From Gibbula magus (lineage: Eukaryota > Mollusca > Gastropoda > Trochida > Trochidae), in assembly GCA_936450465.1 (NCBI GenBank), contig OW388293.1, positions 50,396,040 to 50,460,039 on the forward strand: a DNA stretch of 64,000 bases, given 5' to 3'. The translations under genes and the position numbers were made by a program. Below, in pieces: positions 60,400 through 64,000 of this stretch. The notes beneath the pieces are model-generated. The model did not search any database, was not told the origin of the DNA, and saw only the letters and a list, made by a program, of their open reading frames with translations. Position 1 is the stretch's first letter. Every line of letters starts with the position of its first letter.

Positions 60400-62108
60400 A
60401 CTTTCACATCAGTTTAGTAAAATAACGTTTTAGAAATCCGCAAATGTTTCTTATTCATGTATTTCCGTTTCTGTGTAAAAGATTTAACATATTTTTATAC
60501 ACACTTATTTCCTCCAATGTATTGAAGATTTATAACGATGAAGGAATTTAAAAAATAAATTCACCTAATTTATCATGTTTTTGTGTGTGTCAGCCTGGAT
60601 ATAATGTAACAACTGTTAAAACATAGTAACTAACAGAGAAATTAAAATTCCAAATTGTATGTCATACGAATATGTCAAACCAACCACTAACATCAAGTGT
60701 TTCCTCTAAGCATGACAAGATGTGCAGGTCCGCTGGTTTACAGGTCTCACAGACGTCTAATGAGAGATATCGAGTGCGGACAACTCACAGACCATCTAGC
60801 ATCGCCTTGGAGGCATGGAATGCTATCTCCATGTCCTCAGATTAAAACATTAACGATCTTTTGTCAGCCCTGTCACAAAAAGATTCCCAGATTTGAAGAA
60901 AGAGATTTTCATACTATAAAACTTTAATCAATCATCTAGAGTCTCGGCAGAATTTGTAAAGCAGTCAATGCCTGAAAGCGGCGGTGTCAGCCCTCGCGCC
61001 GTCGCTCTGACGGCTTGTGGCTTTGCTCCGTGATACATGTGGGGTGTTGGTCTGCTACCCGGCAACAATATCCGATAATATAGAAACCAACTTCGTTTAT
61101 CTTTCCTCCCTGAATGGATGTATTGTTAATTGGAACCAACAAAAGGTTCTCTAATCAGACCGCTTGCCGCATCCGTGTGGGGTTATAAAGGAGAGATCGT
61201 TTAGTCGATTTTACTGGCTTGAAAATGTTCTTACACACGGGCTGATGTACGATGTGTGTCGGGTTGACGACTGCATACCTGTAGAGTCAAACGCTGTGAT
61301 TACAGGTGAGAGGCCTGTTTCCAGGTAAAGCAGCGTATCTCACACTAGGACCAGCGCGATTGTTCAACGCTTTGTCACTTCCAGATAGTCCCGTTCCTTG
61401 AAAACAAGCCGTTATCAAACCCCTATCTCGCAAATCAATCACTCCCGGTTTGACAGCGTACAAACATTTTAATTGAGAAATTAATTATGTGCGGGAGGAT
61501 TGCTCATCGCGTATCGTCCCTGCCCCCTCGGTGAGTCCCCCGCCCCCTAACATCGACCCCTCTACCTTATCTGGCTCCCGACCCCAGGTAAAGCCTACCT
61601 GTCGCGAGATGAAAGCCCCTAAAACAAACGTCGTCGACCTGAGGTTAGACGAACGACGGGCAAACACAGCGGCAACACGCACAGTGCGCAGTGATCAGGA
61701 GGCGGACTGCCACACAGCAGACGCTTCAACTTCTAATGTTGGTGATATTCTAAACCAAACTTGTCTTGACTTTTAACTCTTTCAAGATAAGCACAAACAA
61801 GCGGCCAGAGAGAAGGGGCGGTACCGTTACTAAGTGGGACGGCACTGGGGATCATCCTCTGTGTGGCTGTCGTAGCCGTGATTCGATGATGCAGGTGAGA
61901 TGAGGGTTACAGAGGAGGAACTGTAGGCATGGTTGTTGTCTTGAATACAGGTGAAAAGGGGAGATGCAGTGTCCCTGGCCTTTCAAACACAAACCAAATA
62001 ACATAGTACATTTCCAACGACTGCATGTGTAAACGGAATAAATCCAATTGTTCTCGTAGTTGGAAGGAATTGAAATAGGCAATATATATAAAATAATGCA
62101 GACTAGAG

Positions 62109-62110
<2 letters not shown>
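60400..62110. other. Intergenic DNA, no gene recognised
   Basis: Short open frames, the longest 95 codons at 61489-61776, without domain or splice support. Confidence 0.4.
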
Positions 62111-62112
<2 letters not shown>

Positions 62113-62175
<63 letters not shown>

Positions 62176-62324
62176 GGGGGTGGGGTGGGGTTTGGGAGGT
62201 GGGGAGACATGCATCCACACAGAGAGAGCATGAAGGAGGAGAGAAAAAGACGGAGAGAGAGAAGATAGATTGAAAGATAGAGAGCGAATGAAAGAGGAGA
62301 GAAAGAAGAGAAGAGAGAGACAGA

Positions 62325-62396
<72 letters not shown>

Positions 62397-62440
62397 GATC
62401 ATGAAAGAGGAGATGCAGAGACAGTGAGAGAAGAGATAAT

Positions 62441-62537
<97 letters not shown>
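62113..62537. repeat. (GA)n microsatellite cluster
   Basis: Three long GA runs (~62116-62165, ~62330-62391 and ~62441-62537) with a poly-G run after the first. Confidence 0.95.
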
Positions 62538-62539
<2 letters not shown>

Positions 62540-62716
62540 TAAAACCAATTAGAGAGACGCAAAGGTAGGCTCTGATCAGTTATAGCACACCAACTGATTC
62601 AAAGAGATGAACAAATAGTGAATGAATGATACAAAACAATAGGAACAGTGACAGTCTCATTATCTTAAAATACCAACATTCCTCACTGAGCGTCTGTCTC
62701 CACTTGTCTTACGCCA

Positions 62717-62850
62717 GCATAGCTCACACAACACAGTGTGCAATACCTGTCTCCAGCAGACAGACCAACACACACAGACTGACTCAGTCTCTCTGTGGCA
62801 TAGCTCACTATACTGTGCGCTACCTGTCTCATGTGGACAGATCAACTCAG
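62717..62850. repeat. ~80-bp imperfect tandem duplication
   Basis: gcatagctcac and gctacctgtctc blocks recur ~80 bp apart (62717 and 62797). Confidence 0.5.
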
Positions 62851-62944
62851 AAAATTATCTGTATCAGTTTTCCACTAGCTCAACTCAAACGACACCGTAT
62901 AATAGTTATATACCTGTTTTGCCTTCACCCGAGTAAAACATGTG

Positions 62945-63094
62945 AGAGATATACCCATACTTTTCCGAGTGTATCGAATGATTACCTACACTTTTCCAAG
63001 TGGAGCCCTTACGAGGCGCAAGCCGAGTAAGGCTCCACGGGGAAAAGTGTAGGGTATCATTTGATACACGAGGAAAAGTATGGGTATATTCTCA
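62945..63094. mobile_element. Palindromic foldback MITE
   Basis: Arms of ~62 bp, left tatacccatacttttcc to tggagcc and right ggctcca to ggaaaagtatgggtata, around a ~23-bp loop at 63008-63030. Confidence 0.7.
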
Positions 63095-63636
63095 GTTATC
63101 CTGGAAAATCATCACGAAACTTTTTAATTGCGTTTTTGCCATTTGTGTCGTTATTGGACGCTATTTTAGTCAACTTCACCTGCATGTCATAACTCGCGTC
63201 AATCTTCATCACTGGTTATTTCAAGCTTTTCTGTATTTCGTTAATTTTTCTGGGCTAGCGTACATTCTGCGTGCTGCACCTGGGCGTAAAAGTGCGGAAG
63301 CGAATGCATGGCTTAAATTAACCAGGGTTAGAGACTGGCGGGATGCATGACTTCCGGCGGAAGTTGGAAGGCACTGTTTGTTCTCACCAATTGACATCTT
63401 CCTTTCCTCTGTCTTCTGTTTAGGTGTAGGTTACCGTAGCGTAGGAATAACATCTATAACGTTTTTGTAAGAAAATAAATATGTAGACACCATTTAAAAA
63501 ATGTAGGTCATTTTGGAACCAAACCTTTAAGTTTAATAACAATTGGAGTTGAATCAAGTTCACATTAATTGAACAAATCTAGATTGCCGTAATGGTCATT
63601 TTGGTGTTGGACTCCCGTTTTGTTCTGTCTTCAACC

Positions 63637-63769
63637 ACAGGCCAAGTTTAGCGCAAATATGTTCCTCAACAGAGATGAGCCACTAGTTTTCCCTCACTTC
63701 GTTGGCGCATAGGGAAAACTGGTCGTTCATCTCTATTGCGGAACATATTTGCGCTAAACTTGGCCTGTG
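63637..63769. mobile_element. Palindromic foldback MITE with 7-8 bp target duplication
   Basis: Arms acaggccaagtttagcgcaa and ttgcgctaaacttggcctgt, ~60 bp each with few mismatches, around a short centre. The flanks cttcaacc at 63629-63636 and 63770-63777 are identical, a clear target-site duplication of 7 or 8 bp; 8 bp would suit a hAT-type transposase. Confidence 0.75.
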
Positions 63770-64000
63770 CTTCAACCCACAGTATATGGGATACCGATTC
63801 TTCAGAAAACAATGTTCATTTCACTGATTTTTTAACAAGACGATGTCAGCATAGTTGAGATGATTTCACTTGACGCCAGAATTGTCAGACTCCAGAGTAA
63901 CCAAGACAGTGCAATAGTTGGTCCGTCAGTCTGATAACGAGACGATTAGCCAATCAAATCATTGCTTCAGCTTCAGTAAGGTTAGACCAATAATCTCAAC

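Noticed and set aside
61852..62402. Ser/Leu-rich ORFs on minus
   Set aside because: Translations of (GA)n microsatellites.

Overview
This is an animal nuclear window, most likely from a mollusc and probably a bivalve. It is AT-rich and intron-rich, and it carries tRNA-derived SINEs, LINE fragments, palindromic MITEs, piggyBac-type elements and elements with ~170-bp tandem cores like the pearl elements described in bivalves. There are no operons and no prokaryotic features. The organism call is inference from repeat content and the Frizzled protein; no species can be named.

Two host genes are supported. (1) On the minus strand, positions 22564 down to 1286, I assembled a 13-coding-exon gene whose splice sites and phases all agree and that includes a 25-nt microexon. 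It encodes a 485-residue, highly charged protein with a central coiled-coil; I do not recognise its family. (2) On the plus strand, 29979-31685, there is an intact, uninterrupted Frizzled-4 type Wnt receptor of 568 residues, with a ten-cysteine CRD, seven membrane segments, KTxxxW and a C-terminal ETVV. Its leader contains three short upstream ORFs.

The introns of gene 1 are packed with mobile DNA. Intron 4 holds a full-length ~6-kb piggyBac-type element (12244-18208) bounded by TTAA. Its transposase is broken by a small deletion that removes the segment expected to hold the third catalytic aspartate, and both arms carry diverged direct copies of a ~75-bp motif. Other introns hold a tandem-core element (7149-8214), a smaller relative, a SINE inserted into an older SINE, and TIR-bounded MITEs.

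Between the two genes (22.6-29.7 kb) lie a decayed minus-strand LINE reverse transcriptase interrupted by a palindromic MITE, a hammerhead-like core motif, a LINE 3' end, a 247-bp foldback element carrying a tRNA-like pol III promoter, and GAT-rich simple repeats. Downstream of Frizzled (31.7-64 kb) I find no convincing gene. That region is AT-rich non-coding DNA with minisatellites (74, 26, 29, 16 and 11 bp units), a TTAA-flanked MITE, TIR MITEs, a LINE 3' end, poly-C and GA tracts, and two more palindromic MITEs, one with a clear 7-8-bp target duplication. Chance ORFs within the repeats were not called as genes.
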